Assembly (NCBI RefSeq): GCF_025989145.1
Contig: NZ_JAPDNQ010000001.1
Coordinates: 1,302,001-1,366,000, forward strand
Reading direction: 5' to 3'
From: Microbacterium sp. SSM24
Lineage (GTDB): Bacteria; Actinomycetota; Actinomycetes; Actinomycetales; Microbacteriaceae
Length of the DNA stretch: 64,000 bases
Shown here: positions 53,139 through 61,195 of the stretch, in pieces
Numbering within the stretch: the first letter of the stretch is position 1
Layout of the letters: every line of letters begins with the position of its first letter
The notes under the pieces: model-generated
What the model was told of the DNA's origin: nothing
Database searches by the model: none
Seen by the model: the letters and a program-made list of their open reading frames with translations, nothing else
Made by a program: the position numbers and the translations under genes

Positions 53139-54833
53139 GTGACAGCTGAGCCGCGAGTGCTTTCCGGGCGCTATCGCATCGACGAGCCCATCGGACGCGG
53201 CGGCATGGCCAGCGTCTATCGCGGCTACGACCTGACGCTCGGTCGCTCGGTCGCCATCAAGATCCTCGATCGCGAGCTCGCCGGCGACAACGCGTTCCGC
53301 ACGCGGTTCCGGCTCGAGGCTCAGGCCGCCTCTCGCATGGCGCACCCGACGATCGTGCGGGTCTACGACGCGGGTGAGGACACCTCCACCGACCCCGACG
53401 GTCGCGTGCGTCCCGTCCCCTTCATCATCATGGAGCTCGTCACGGGCGCCCTGCTGAAGGACATCATCGCCGAGGGGCCCGTCCCGGTGACCGATGCCGT
53501 CCGCTACGTCGACGGCATCCTCGAGGCTCTGGAGTACTCGCACCGCGCCGGCGTCGTCCACCGCGACATCAAGCCGGGCAACGTGATGGTCACCGAGGCG
53601 GGCCAGGTCAAGGTGATGGACTTCGGCATCGCACGCGCGGTCTCCGACAGCTCGTCGACGGTGGCCGAGACCACGGCGATCCTGGGCACTGCCGCATACT
53701 TCTCTCCCGAGCAGGCCAAAGGCGAGCCGGTCGACGCCCGTGCCGACCTGTACTCGGCCGGTGTCGTGCTCTACGAGCTCCTCGCCGGGCGTCCGCCGTT
53801 CCGCGGCGAGTCTCCCGTCGCCGTGGCGTACCAGCATGTGAGCGAGGCGCCGCTCCCGCCGTCCGAGATCAACGAGACCGTGCCGCGCTCTCTCGACGCT
53901 GTGGCGCTGCGCGCCCTGGCGAAGGATCCCTTCCAGCGCTACCAGGATGCCGCGAGCTTCCGCGAATCCCTCGATGCGACGATCGACGGCCGCTCGCCGT
54001 CCAAGCGTCAGGTGGGCGCGCTCACGAGCGAGCTCTACGGCCCCAATCCGAAGCAGGCTGCCGAGACGGCCCGCTCGCTCCGCCAGCTGAGCACCGACAC
54101 CACGATGAAGCGCACGCAGGCGGGTCCGCCCGTCGCGTGGATCTGGGCCGGGCTCGGCGTGCTCGCGGTGCTGCTGATCTCGGTGCTGTTCTGGGTGCTC
54201 TCGATCAACCCCGAAGACAATGTGCCCTCGAGCGCGCGCATCGTGCCGAACGTGTCGGGCATGACCTACGACCGCGCGAACCAGGAGCTCCTCGACACCG
54301 ACCTCATCGCCATCCAGGTCGAAGAGGAGAATCCGGATGTCGCGGAGGGCATCGTCATCCGCACCGACCCCGCGGCGGGGGAGTCGGTGAACGTGAACCA
54401 GGAGGTCCGCGTCTACGTCTCTCTCGGTCAGTCGATGGCGACGGTGCCCCCGCTGGAGGGGCTCGGGCGGGATGCCGCGGCCGCCGCACTCGACGCCGCC
54501 GGGCTCGCGCTCGGAACGGTGACGCAGCGCAACGACGCCGAGCTCGCTGCGGGAACCGTGATCTCCGCAGATCAGACGGAAGGCGCCAGCGTCCCCGAGG
54601 GAACGGTCGTCAATCTCGTCGTCGCGTCGGGCAAGGTCACGATCAACGACGTACGCGGCTACACGGTGGAGGCGGCGCAGCGAGAGCTCGAAGAGGTCGG
54701 CCTCGAGGTGTCGACGCAGGAGGACTCCTCGTGCGCCGGGTCCTCGCCTCCGACGGTGGCGACGCAGTCGCTCGCTCCGGGCGACGTGCCCATCCACTCG
54801 CCGATCGTGCTCGGATACTGCTCGGGGAGCTGA
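53139..54833 (+). CDS. pknB: Ser/Thr protein kinase PknB with three PASTA domains
   Basis: 564 residues. Kinase domain 8-275 (GRGGMASVYRGYD, VAIKIL, HRDIKPGNVMV, DFGIARAV, GTAAYFSPEQAKGE), one helix at about 330-350, then three PASTA repeats (about 360-430, 430-495, 497-562). The PASTA part binds muropeptides or lipid II at growth sites. Mycobacterial PknB has four repeats. GTG start with AGGAGAG; own promoter likely (TAGTCT). Confidence 0.95.
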   Translation: MTAEPRVLSGRYRIDEPIGRGGMASVYRGYDLTLGRSVAIKILDRELAGDNAFRTRFRLEAQAASRMAHPTIVRVYDAGEDTSTDPDGRVRPVPFIIMELVTGALLKDIIAEGPVPVTDAVRYVDGILEALEYSHRAGVVHRDIKPGNVMVTEAGQVKVMDFGIARAVSDSSSTVAETTAILGTAAYFSPEQAKGEPVDARADLYSAGVVLYELLAGRPPFRGESPVAVAYQHVSEAPLPPSEINETVPRSLDAVALRALAKDPFQRYQDAASFRESLDATIDGRSPSKRQVGALTSELYGPNPKQAAETARSLRQLSTDTTMKRTQAGPPVAWIWAGLGVLAVLLISVLFWVLSINPEDNVPSSARIVPNVSGMTYDRANQELLDTDLIAIQVEEENPDVAEGIVIRTDPAAGESVNVNQEVRVYVSLGQSMATVPPLEGLGRDAAAAALDAAGLALGTVTQRNDAELAAGTVISADQTEGASVPEGTVVNLVVASGKVTINDVRGYTVEAAQRELEEVGLEVSTQEDSSCAGSSPPTVATQSLAPGDVPIHSPIVLGYCSGS

Positions 54834-54842
54834 TCGCCCGAG

Positions 54843-55472
54843 TCAGCGGCGCGGACTGAGGTCCGCGCCGAGGGATGCGGCATCCGAGTACCCTGCCGAC
54901 GCGAGCCAGTTGCCCAGCAGGCGATGGCCGCCCTCGGTCAGCACGCTCTCCGGATGGAACTGCACGCCGCTGATCGGCAGCTCGCGGTGGGCGACGCCCA
55001 TGATCACGCCCTCGGCGGTGCGGCTGGTGACGACCAGCTCGCCGGGGAGGGTCTCGGGGACGATCGCGAGCGAGTGGTACCGCGTCGCCGTGAACGGATC
55101 GGGCAGACCGGCGTAGAGGTCGCTGCCGTCGTGGTGCACGAGCGAGGTCATGCCGTGCATGAGCTCGGGAGCGGTCGCGACCGTCGCGCCGAACGCCTCG
55201 CCGATCGCCTGATGTCCGAGACAGACGCCGAGGAGCGGCATCCGCTCGGCCGCGGCTGCGCGCACGACGGCGACGGATGCCCCGGCGTCGCCCGGTGCTC
55301 CCGGCCCCGGCGACACGAGCACGGCACGATAGCGCGCAAGCAGTCCACGCGGGTCGTCGACGGCGTCGGCCTCGACCAGATCAGTCGTCGCTCCGAGCTC
55401 GTGGAGGTAGCCGACGAGCGTGTGGACGAAGCTGTCGTGGTTGTCGACGACCAGGACGGATGCGGCGCTCAC
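54843..55472 (-). CDS. Glutamine amidotransferase subunit of anthranilate or aminodeoxychorismate synthase
   Basis: 209 residues, class I glutaminase: DNHDSFVHTLVGYL at the start, oxyanion SPGPGAPGDAG, nucleophile Cys in GVCLGHQAIGEAFG, and the His-Glu of QFHPESVLTEGG. It releases ammonia from glutamine for TrpE or PabB. No partner subunit is next to it, so TrpG and PabA roles cannot be told apart; in related genomes this gene next to pknB is usually called the type-II component. It is third in the sortase operon. Confidence 0.88.
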   Translation of the reverse strand: MSAASVLVVDNHDSFVHTLVGYLHELGATTDLVEADAVDDPRGLLARYRAVLVSPGPGAPGDAGASVAVVRAAAAERMPLLGVCLGHQAIGEAFGATVATAPELMHGMTSLVHHDGSDLYAGLPDPFTATRYHSLAIVPETLPGELVVTSRTAEGVIMGVAHRELPISGVQFHPESVLTEGGHRLLGNWLASAGYSDAASLGADLSPRR

Positions 55473-55482
55473 CGTCTCAGGG

Positions 55483-55638
55483 TCACTCGACGGTGCCGTC
55501 GAGCGGGTTGATGATCTCGCTGACCCAGGGGAACACGTAGAAGATGAGTCCGTAGACGACCGCGGCGGCGAGCACCGCGAGGATGAGGGCGCGGACCCAC
55601 CACGGGCCGGGGAGCACGCGCCAGAGTGCGGCGTACAT
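55483..55638 (-). CDS. Small membrane protein (51 aa)
   Basis: 51 residues: MYAALWRVLPGPWWVR, then one helix (about 16-38) and a short polar end (INPLDGTVE). The ATG shares a base with the sortase stop (TGATG), so translation is coupled. Found between sortase and the amidotransferase gene; conserved small proteins at this place are known in Microbacteriaceae without a function. Confidence 0.65.
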   Translation of the reverse strand: MYAALWRVLPGPWWVRALILAVLAAAVVYGLIFYVFPWVSEIINPLDGTVE

Positions 55639-56411
55639 CAGGCCCCCGCCTCCGTCAGGGATGCCGGAGGCTCGGCTCCTCGCGGGGTGAACGACTCGAA
55701 CACGCCGTACGCGATGATCCGCTCCCACATCCAGTGGATCGGGCTGCAGCTGGTCAGGGTGATGTACCGCGTGCCCGCGGGCACATCGGGCGCCTGCGGA
55801 ACGGGCAGGAGCACGTCGACCTGCGAGGGCTCGACGTACTGGAGAGTGCGGAAGCGGTAGGTGTACCAGCCGTCCGCGGTCTCGACGACGATCGGGTCGC
55901 CGATGCGGAGGTCGGCGATCTTCCGGAAGGGCTCGCCCCAGGACGTGCGGTGAGCGGCGAGGGCGAAGTTGCCGACCTCGCCGGGCATCTGCGTTCCCAT
56001 GTAGTGACCGATGCCGATGGGGTTGAGGGTGCGCTCGCGCGTCACGCCTCCGGCCATGGGCATCGCGTAGTCGGCGCCGAACCGAGGGATGTGCATGACG
56101 CCGAACTTCTCGCCGTCCGCGGGTTCGGCGCGGACGATCGGCTCGGCGGTGACGGGAGCCTCGCCCCCGTCGTTGGTGGTCCCGTAGGCGCCCGCCCATT
56201 CCTGCGAGAGCTCCTGGCCCTGCGCGTTGCGCTCAGCGCCGTAGATCATGTCGCCGATGTAGAGCTGCCACGCGACGTACAGCAGGACGATGACGCCGGC
56301 CGTGATCAGGATCTCGCCGAGCACGCCGATCACCGAGGTGCGGGAGCGTCGGGAAGGAGTCGCACCCCCGGCACGAGGCCCCCCATCGGGGCCGGCAAGC
56401 GCTTGTTCCAC
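55638..56411 (-). CDS. Class E sortase
   Basis: 257 residues from GTG 56411. One N-terminal helix (about residues 28-50), then a sortase beta-barrel: GVMHIPRFGADYAMPM, HYMGTQMPGEVGNFALAAHRTSWGEPF with the catalytic His, and TLTSCSP with the catalytic Cys, followed by the Arg region (WERIIAYG). Class E enzymes attach LAXTG-type proteins to peptidoglycan in high-GC actinobacteria. ATG at 56468 is rejected because it would overlap crgA. No substrate gene is visible next to it. Confidence 0.88.
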   Translation of the reverse strand: MEQALAGPDGGPRAGGATPSRRSRTSVIGVLGEILITAGVIVLLYVAWQLYIGDMIYGAERNAQGQELSQEWAGAYGTTNDGGEAPVTAEPIVRAEPADGEKFGVMHIPRFGADYAMPMAGGVTRERTLNPIGIGHYMGTQMPGEVGNFALAAHRTSWGEPFRKIADLRIGDPIVVETADGWYTYRFRTLQYVEPSQVDVLLPVPQAPDVPAGTRYITLTSCSPIHWMWERIIAYGVFESFTPRGAEPPASLTEAGA

Positions 56412-56466
56412 AGCGGAAGTGTAGTCGTCGCACGCTGTGGGGCGGCTGGCAGTTAGACTTCTGTGC

Positions 56467-56706
56467 ATGGCACGACCCGGCAAAGAAGACGACCCGCTCA
56501 TCGAGCGCGCAGAAGGCGAGGCTGCACCCAACCCGGTGTGGTTCAAGCCGATCATGATCAGCCTCATGCTGATCGGACTCGTCTGGGTCCTGGTGTTCTA
56601 CCTCAGCGGTATGGCCTACCCGATTCCCGGTATCGCCGGCTGGAACCTGGTGATCGGCTTCGGCATCGCCTTCCTCGGCTTCCTCATGACCACCCGCTGG
56701 CGCTGA
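56467..56706 (+). CDS. crgA: Cell division protein CrgA
   Basis: 79 residues: a polar head (MARPGKEDDPLIERAEGEAAP), two helices (about 30-50 and 57-76) and a WR end, exactly the CrgA layout. It works at the division septum. TAGACT at 56454-56459 is seven bases before the ATG (leaderless). A strong terminator follows. Confidence 0.93.
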   Translation: MARPGKEDDPLIERAEGEAAPNPVWFKPIMISLMLIGLVWVLVFYLSGMAYPIPGIAGWNLVIGFGIAFLGFLMTTRWR

Positions 56707-56726
56707 GCGCAGCATCCGACTCTTCC

Positions 56727-56753
56727 GAAAGCCCCGGTCCGACCGGGGCTTTC
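56727..56753 (+). terminator. Intrinsic terminator behind crgA
   Basis: GAAAGCCCCGGTC and GACCGGGGCTTTC form a 13 bp symmetric stem (effective loop TCCGA), followed by GTGTT. Symmetry lets it also stop transcription from the opposite side. Confidence 0.85.
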
Positions 56754-56756
56754 GTG

Positions 56757-56844
56757 TTATCCGGAGTTGTTAACAGGCCTGTTAACAGGTGTGAATTACA
56801 CGCGTGTGATTCATCCCCATGTGTGGATGAACCTGTGGATAACT
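56757..56844. promoter_or_regulatory. A/T-richer region with two palindromes and DnaA-box-like sites
   Basis: A 20-base perfect palindrome (TGTTAACAGGCCTGTTAACA, 56768-56787), a second one with one mismatch pair at 56793-56812 (centre ACACGCGTGT), and TGTGGATAA at 56834-56842, the exact reverse complement of the TTATCCACA DnaA box. TGTGGATGA (56822-56830) differs by one base; TTATCCGGA and TCATCCCCA by two. The region lies between crgA and the rhomboid gene, close to the expected oriC. Confidence 0.6.
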
Positions 56845-57735
56845 TCAGCGGAGGACGAGCCCCGGCGCCACCGCCGGCACGAAGAGCAACGCGACGAGGA
56901 CGGCGGCCACCGCGACGAGCAGCGCGATCTGAAGCCCGCGCTGACGGGGTGATCGCGTGCGCGTGAAGATCAGCCCGACGAGCAGGCCGACGACCAGTCC
57001 GCCGACATGCGCCTGCCACGAGACGTTGAAGCCGGGGACGAACCCGATCACGAGGTTGATGCCGAGCACAAGGGCGATGCCGCCGATGTTCGCGCCGATG
57101 TGGCGTCCGATGACCAGCAGCGCCCCGAAGAGCCCGAAGATCGCCCCGGATGCTCCGACCACCGGGGTCAGGAACGACAGCAGCGCGACGGCGACCGAGC
57201 CGCCCAGGGCGCTCAGCACGTACAGCGTGAGGAAGCGCCACCGACCGAGCAGAGGCTCGAGGCTGCGACCGATCATCCACAGCGCGAGCATATTGAGCGC
57301 GATGTGCATGGGCCCGCCGTGGACGAGGGCTGCGGTGAAGAGCCGCCACGGTTCGAAGCGACCGGTGAGCTCCGGGTACAGCGTCGGCGCGATGAAAGCC
57401 AGGGAGTCCTGGATGCTCGTCCCGATGTCCGGGATCAGCGTGAGCAGGTAGGTGAAGACCGTGATCCCGATGATCGCGTACGTGACGATCGGCCGGGAGT
57501 CGGCCACCGTCATCGCCCGCGGCCGTGACCACCGACGCTCGGCCTTGCGCTGAGCGGGCGACGCCGCCTTCTGCTGGTCGCGCAGGCACTCCGGGCAGAT
57601 CACGCCGACAGCGGCGGGTGTCTGGCACTCGGGGCAGATGGTGCGCAGGCATCGCTGGCAGAGCACGAAGCTCTGCCGGTCCGGATGCCGGTAGCAGAAG
57701 TTGTCGCGATTGCGCGCGAGGTCGTCGGCGGTCAC
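56845..57735 (-). CDS. Rhomboid family protease with N-terminal zinc motif
   Basis: 296 residues. The first 60 carry four CxxC or C/H pairs (CYRHPD, VLCQRCLRTICPEC, GVICPECL), a likely zinc-ribbon. Then six helices: ALVHGGPMHIALNMLALWMIG, the active-site GASGAIFGLFGAL (Ser) and QAHVGGLVVGLLVG (His). It cuts membrane proteins. GTG start at 57735; the stop is next to the DnaA-box-like site. Order with cyclophilin is typical for this locus. Confidence 0.9.
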   Translation of the reverse strand: MTADDLARNRDNFCYRHPDRQSFVLCQRCLRTICPECQTPAAVGVICPECLRDQQKAASPAQRKAERRWSRPRAMTVADSRPIVTYAIIGITVFTYLLTLIPDIGTSIQDSLAFIAPTLYPELTGRFEPWRLFTAALVHGGPMHIALNMLALWMIGRSLEPLLGRWRFLTLYVLSALGGSVAVALLSFLTPVVGASGAIFGLFGALLVIGRHIGANIGGIALVLGINLVIGFVPGFNVSWQAHVGGLVVGLLVGLIFTRTRSPRQRGLQIALLVAVAAVLVALLFVPAVAPGLVLR

Positions 57736-57749
57736 GGCGGGCGGAGCGC

Positions 57750-58322
57750 CTAGGCCGCGACGATGTCGATCGACTGCAGCACGACCGGCTCGATCGGACG
57801 GTCGCCCGCAGCCGTCGGGACCTCGCTGATCGCGTCGACGACAGCCTTCGAGGCGTCGTCGGCGACCTCGCCGAAGATGGTGTGCTTGCCCTGCAGCCAC
57901 TCGGGACCGCGGCCGCCCTGGCCGGGAACCGTGATGAAGAACTGCGAGCCGTTGGTGCCCTCAGCCTGACCGGTGATCGCGTTGCGGCGCAGGCCGGCGT
58001 TGGCCATCGCGAGCTTGTAGGGCTCGGTGAAGGTGAGCTCGGGGCTGATCTCGTCGTTGAAGGTGTAGCCCGGACCGCCGACGCCCTGACCGAGCGGGTC
58101 GCCGCCCTGGATCATGAAGCCCGAGATGATGCGGTGGAAGACGACGTCCGTGTAGAGCGGCCCTTCGCCCGGCTTGCCGGTGGCGGGGTCGGTCCACGAA
58201 CCGGTGCCGTCGGCGAGACCGGTGAAGTTCTGGACGGTGCGGGGCGCGTGATCCCCGAAGAGGTTGACGACGATGTCGCCGTGGTTGGTGTGGAATGTGG
58301 CGACAGCGGTGTGAATCGGCAT
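57750..58322 (-). CDS. ppiA: Peptidyl-prolyl cis-trans isomerase, cyclophilin type
   Basis: 190 residues, cytosolic cyclophilin: VVFHRIISGFMIQGGDP holds the catalytic Arg, FNDEI, and NGSQFFITVPGQG. Accelerates proline isomerisation in folding. ATG start MPIHTAVATFHTNHG as in homologues. Just ahead of the rhomboid gene (14-base gap), likely one transcript. Confidence 0.95.
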   Translation of the reverse strand: MPIHTAVATFHTNHGDIVVNLFGDHAPRTVQNFTGLADGTGSWTDPATGKPGEGPLYTDVVFHRIISGFMIQGGDPLGQGVGGPGYTFNDEISPELTFTEPYKLAMANAGLRRNAITGQAEGTNGSQFFITVPGQGGRGPEWLQGKHTIFGEVADDASKAVVDAISEVPTAAGDRPIEPVVLQSIDIVAA

Positions 58323-58421
58323 TGCTACATTCTTCCAGAGTTCTGTGCAAGCCCTCCCGCCTCGGCGCAGGTCTGGCAAGATGGGTCGAACCAGATCCCG
58401 GTTCGATCAGGAGGGCAGATC

Positions 58422-58937
58422 GTGAGCCTCAGCCGCAAGCGCAAGAAGGAACTCCGCAAGCTCCAGACCCAGGCGAACAGCCTGTGGGAGACGCAGCAGG
58501 TCCTCGTGGGCGAGGCTGCGAACGTCGCGCGCGAGGCAGGGCGCCAGTTGGGCCACCTGCACCGCGAAGAGGTTCGCCCGCGTGTCGCGGCGGGCTACGA
58601 GACCTACGCCGCCCCGTATGTCGACAAGGGCAAGCGGGTCGTCAACGACACCGTCATCCCCGCGGCAGGCGCCGTCGTCGGCTCCGCGCTCTCGGTATGG
58701 GATGCCGCCAACGACACTCGGTCCCGCCTCGCGTCGGGTCGCGGCATCGATCTTCCCGCCAGCTGGCGCAAGGCACAGCCCGCTCCGGTGAAGTCCGGGA
58801 TCGGTGCCGGCGGGGTCATCGCGATCATCCTCGGCGTCGCGGCCGCGATCGGCGTGCTCTACGCCGCCTGGCAGACGCTTCGCGCCGACGATGAGCTCTG
58901 GGTGGCCGACGACCCGCTGCGCGCACCGGACGCCTGA
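58422..58937 (+). CDS. Conserved actinobacterial helical membrane protein
   Basis: 171 residues. A basic start (MSLSRKRKKELRKLQ), an amphipathic helical part, and one C-terminal helix (about 132-153, VIAIILGVAAAIGVLYAAW) with an acidic end. GTG start behind AGGAGGG with about six bases. The function is unknown; the same gene type is often found beside ppiA near oriC. The YbaK-like gene follows after two bases. Confidence 0.75.
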   Translation: MSLSRKRKKELRKLQTQANSLWETQQVLVGEAANVAREAGRQLGHLHREEVRPRVAAGYETYAAPYVDKGKRVVNDTVIPAAGAVVGSALSVWDAANDTRSRLASGRGIDLPASWRKAQPAPVKSGIGAGGVIAIILGVAAAIGVLYAAWQTLRADDELWVADDPLRAPDA

Positions 58938-58939
58938 CC

Positions 58940-59422
58940 GTGAGCGACGCCGTCGCCGGACTCGATCGGGTCACGGACGCGGCATCCGCTCGCTCCCTCG
59001 CGATCGAGATCCGCGAGCGACCCGTAGCGAACAGCCTCGCGGAAGCCGCCGAGATCCTCGGCATCGCGCCGGCGGGCATCGTGAAGACCCTGGTCGTGAA
59101 GCGCAGCGACGACACGTTCCTGTTCGCGCTGGTTCCGGGCGACCGCGCGATCTCGTGGCCCAAGCTGCGGGCGGTCGTCGGGGTGAACAAGCTGCAGCTC
59201 CCCGATCCTCAGCGTGCGCTCGAGGCGACCGGCTACGAGCGGGGCACGATCGTCCCCATCGGCAGCTCGACCGACTGGCCCATCTACGCCGATGAGCAGA
59301 TCGTCGGGCAGCGCATCGCGATGGGGGCGGGCGCCCACGGGTACAGCCTGTTCGTCGAGGCGGACGACCTCATCGCCGCGTACGGTGCGACGGTGGCCGA
59401 CATCTCGCAGCCGGCCGGGTAG
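58940..59422 (+). CDS. YbaK/EbsC-type aminoacyl-tRNA deacylase
   Basis: 160 residues, full YbaK editing domain: AEILGIAPAGIVKTLVVK, FALVPGDRAISWPKLRAVVG and the final GAGAHGYSLFVEADDLI. It removes wrong amino acids from tRNA (for example Cys or Ala from tRNA-Pro). GTG start two bases after the previous stop, so co-expressed. Confidence 0.88.
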   Translation: MSDAVAGLDRVTDAASARSLAIEIRERPVANSLAEAAEILGIAPAGIVKTLVVKRSDDTFLFALVPGDRAISWPKLRAVVGVNKLQLPDPQRALEATGYERGTIVPIGSSTDWPIYADEQIVGQRIAMGAGAHGYSLFVEADDLIAAYGATVADISQPAG

Positions 59423-59433
59423 CGGCATCCACT

Positions 59434-59859
59434 CTAGTTCTTGTTCGCCATCTCGAGCGCGATGTCGACGAGCTTCACGCGCTGCAGCGCGCTGACCTCG
59501 TCGAGCGGGAACCACTCCGCCCGGTCCGTGGAGCCGTCCTTCTCGTTGCGGAGCTTCCCGCCGATGATGTGAGCGCGGTACAGGATGCGCAGCGTGTGAA
59601 GCGGCTCGGTGACCCCCGGTGTGAGGCGTCGACCCGGGGGGATCACGCGGGAATGAATGCCGAGAAGCTCGTCGATCTCGACCTTGTACCCGGTCTCTTC
59701 CCGCACTTCACGCCGCGCGGCACGCTCGGGATCCTCGCCGGGCTCCAGTCCGCCACCGGGCATGGTCCATGCCGCACGGCGGCCCTCGTTCCAGTGGGCG
59801 AGAAGGAGGCGATCCTCGGCGTCGATGACGACGGCGTAGGCCGCGACGCGGAGGTCCAT
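59434..59859 (-). CDS. NUDIX hydrolase
   Basis: 141 residues. The Nudix box is GGGLEPGEDPERAARREV followed by REETG, with all key Glu and Gly residues present. It hydrolyses a nucleoside diphosphate derivative; which one is open. TAGGGT sits five bases before the ATG on the minus strand. It converges with the YbaK-like gene. Confidence 0.92.
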   Translation of the reverse strand: MDLRVAAYAVVIDAEDRLLLAHWNEGRRAAWTMPGGGLEPGEDPERAARREVREETGYKVEIDELLGIHSRVIPPGRRLTPGVTEPLHTLRILYRAHIIGGKLRNEKDGSTDRAEWFPLDEVSALQRVKLVDIALEMANKN

Positions 59860-59922
59860 GCTTCACCCTAACCGTGCGACGCCGGCGAAGGATGCCTCTG
59901 CCGGCTGCGCCGCGCAGCGCGA

Positions 59923-59950
59923 CGGCCCGCCCCCATGAGGGGACGGGCCG
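59923..59950 (-). terminator. Hairpin behind the second Pr6Pr gene
   Basis: CGGCCCG-C-CCCC and GGGG-A-CGGGCCG pair with one bulged mismatch and an ATGA loop. It lies between the Pr6Pr gene's stop and the NUDIX promoter, both on the minus strand. Confidence 0.6.
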
Positions 59951-59965
59951 ACGCGCGTGACGAGC

Positions 59966-60700
59966 TCAGCCGTGAAGCACCCCTGCTTCGACGACTACCT
60001 CGTGACGCATCGCGCGACGCTCCCGATAGCGTCCGATCGCGATGATCCCCGCCCCGATCGCGACGAATGCCGCGAAGATCCCCCCGATGTAGATCAGCAC
60101 CGAGCCCCAGCCTCCGGCGCCGTGCGGGTCCAGGAACGGATAGGGGTACCACCAGGCCGCCGCCCCCGACGGGTCGACCACGAGCTCGCCGCGGACCATC
60201 GTGTACAGCAGCCATGTCAGCGGGTACACCGTGAGCACCGGCAGGCTCCACCACGGCAGTCCTCGCCGCCGCCGGGCGAACAGCAGGTCCACCAGCAGGT
60301 ACAGCGGGATGATGACGTGCAGCACCTCGACCGCGTAGGTGTCGAGCATCGCGATGCCCGCCGAGTCCGCAGCCGCGACCTCGGACGGCACCCCGCGCAG
60401 CAGCACGTTGTAGACGACCCCCAGCAACAGCACCGGCCCGGTCGTGATGGCGAGCGCCAGCGCGACCCCGAGCGGTTCCCGAGTCCGCTCCGGGTGCATC
60501 CGCGTCCAGGTGGCCGCGGCCGCGAGCGCCCCGGCGCTGAGCAGCGTCGACACGATCGTGAACATGCTGAAGTAGTTCGCGAGCACGAGCGCGAGACTCT
60601 GCCCCTGCCGTGTCGCGCGGTCCACATTCACGATGTAGCCCGCCGCAACCGCCGACACCCCCATGCCGGCAGCTGCGAGTCGCATCCATGACCAGTGCAT
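59966..60700 (-). CDS. Pr6Pr family membrane protein, copy 2
   Basis: 244 residues with six helices. It shares with 15689-16459 the segments FSMFTIVSTLLSAGAL, VVYNVLLRG, WLLYTMVRG and YPYPFLDPHGAGGWGS, so the two are paralogues. The acidic tail of copy 1 is missing. ATG at 60700 is chosen because GGGGAGG lies about six bases before it. Function unknown. Confidence 0.8.
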   Translation of the reverse strand: MHWSWMRLAAAGMGVSAVAAGYIVNVDRATRQGQSLALVLANYFSMFTIVSTLLSAGALAAAATWTRMHPERTREPLGVALALAITTGPVLLLGVVYNVLLRGVPSEVAAADSAGIAMLDTYAVEVLHVIIPLYLLVDLLFARRRRGLPWWSLPVLTVYPLTWLLYTMVRGELVVDPSGAAAWWYPYPFLDPHGAGGWGSVLIYIGGIFAAFVAIGAGIIAIGRYRERRAMRHEVVVEAGVLHG

Positions 60701-61013
60701 GATGTTCCTCCCCAGTTGATCAACGACGTTTGCGTTGGTGAGCAAGGTTTATCGCCGCACGGACATCGAAGGCGCGATTCCTGTCACCGCTACAAGAGGA
60801 AATCGACCCGGCAAACGCGCTCCTTTGTGTGAGATCTACACACTGTCCCCCACTTGGGGGACGAATTGCACAAACGCTTGCATCCGCGCGGGAAAGCGTC
60901 GCTCCGGCCGGAGGACTCACGGCCCGGGATGGATCGTGGGGGCTGGTCCTGACTTCGGTCGATCTCCTGAGAAGCGGAGAGCCGTCGAATCGCAGAACCT
61001 TCGTTAACGCGAA
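60701..61013. other. 313-base gap with a structured stretch at 60824-60874
   Basis: TTTGTG (60824-60829) pairs with CACAAA (60869-60874); inside are GTGT...ACAC around AGATCT and a perfect stem GTCCCCC/GGGGGAC (60845-60862, loop ACTT). The words CCCCCAC and ACTTGGGGG also occur in the terminator hairpin of the Abi-linked RNA. An open frame over this part has no start signal and is not protein-like. Confidence 0.5.
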
Positions 61014-61060
61014 GAGCCTAGGAGATTCGAACTCCTGACATCCTGCCTGCAAAGCAGGCG
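61014..61060 (-). repeat. Duplicated 3' part of tRNA-Ala (putative att repeat)
   Basis: 47 bases equal to 62331-62377 with one mismatch: acceptor 3' strand, T arm and anticodon arm of tRNA-Ala. The D arm and 5' acceptor strand are absent, so it is not a tRNA gene. A repeat of the tRNA 3' half is what integrase-type elements leave at their far end. Confidence 0.85.
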
Positions 61061-61080
61061 TTTCGGCTCCTGCCAGCGCT

Positions 61081-61175
61081 ACGGCTGCGATTCCGGGACT
61101 CTGTCAGCCGTGCGTGCTACATTCGTACCACCACACCCCCCACGCCTCTCGTAGAAGCGCACTTGGGGGGTTTTC
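61081..61175 (+). ncRNA. Structured RNA upstream of the Abi gene (abiF-RNA-like)
   Basis: Two stems can be read. ACGGCTG (61081-61087) pairs with CAGCCGT (61105-61111). ACCCCCCA (61135-61142) pairs with TGGGGGGT (61164-61171), enclosing a smaller stem (GCCTCT/AGAAGC, one mismatch, loop CGT), and TTTTCTCT follows, so the 3' end looks like an intrinsic terminator 21 bases before the Abi start. A conserved RNA (abiF motif) upstream of such genes is known from comparative work; identity here is inferred from position and layout. The 5' end is not defined. Confidence 0.5.
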
Positions 61176-61195
61176 TCTGCCCCGGAAGAGCACCG

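Noticed and set aside
51612..54797. Frame of about 1,060 codons opposite both kinase genes
   Set aside because: Composition is Arg/Gly/Asp-rich without motifs, and it opposes two well supported genes.
56411..56468. ATG at 56468 as sortase start
   Set aside because: It would overlap the divergent crgA start and add a non-conserved N-terminus.
60735..61007. 90-codon plus-strand frame before the Abi gene
   Set aside because: It overlaps the Pr6Pr promoter, has no ribosome site, and covers palindromic RNA-like sequence.
61014..61060. A second tRNA-Ala gene
   Set aside because: The D arm and the 5' acceptor strand are missing.
61163..61195. TTG at 61163 as start of the Abi protein
   Set aside because: It lies in the terminator stem; the ATG at 61196 has GGAAGAG in front and matches the family start.
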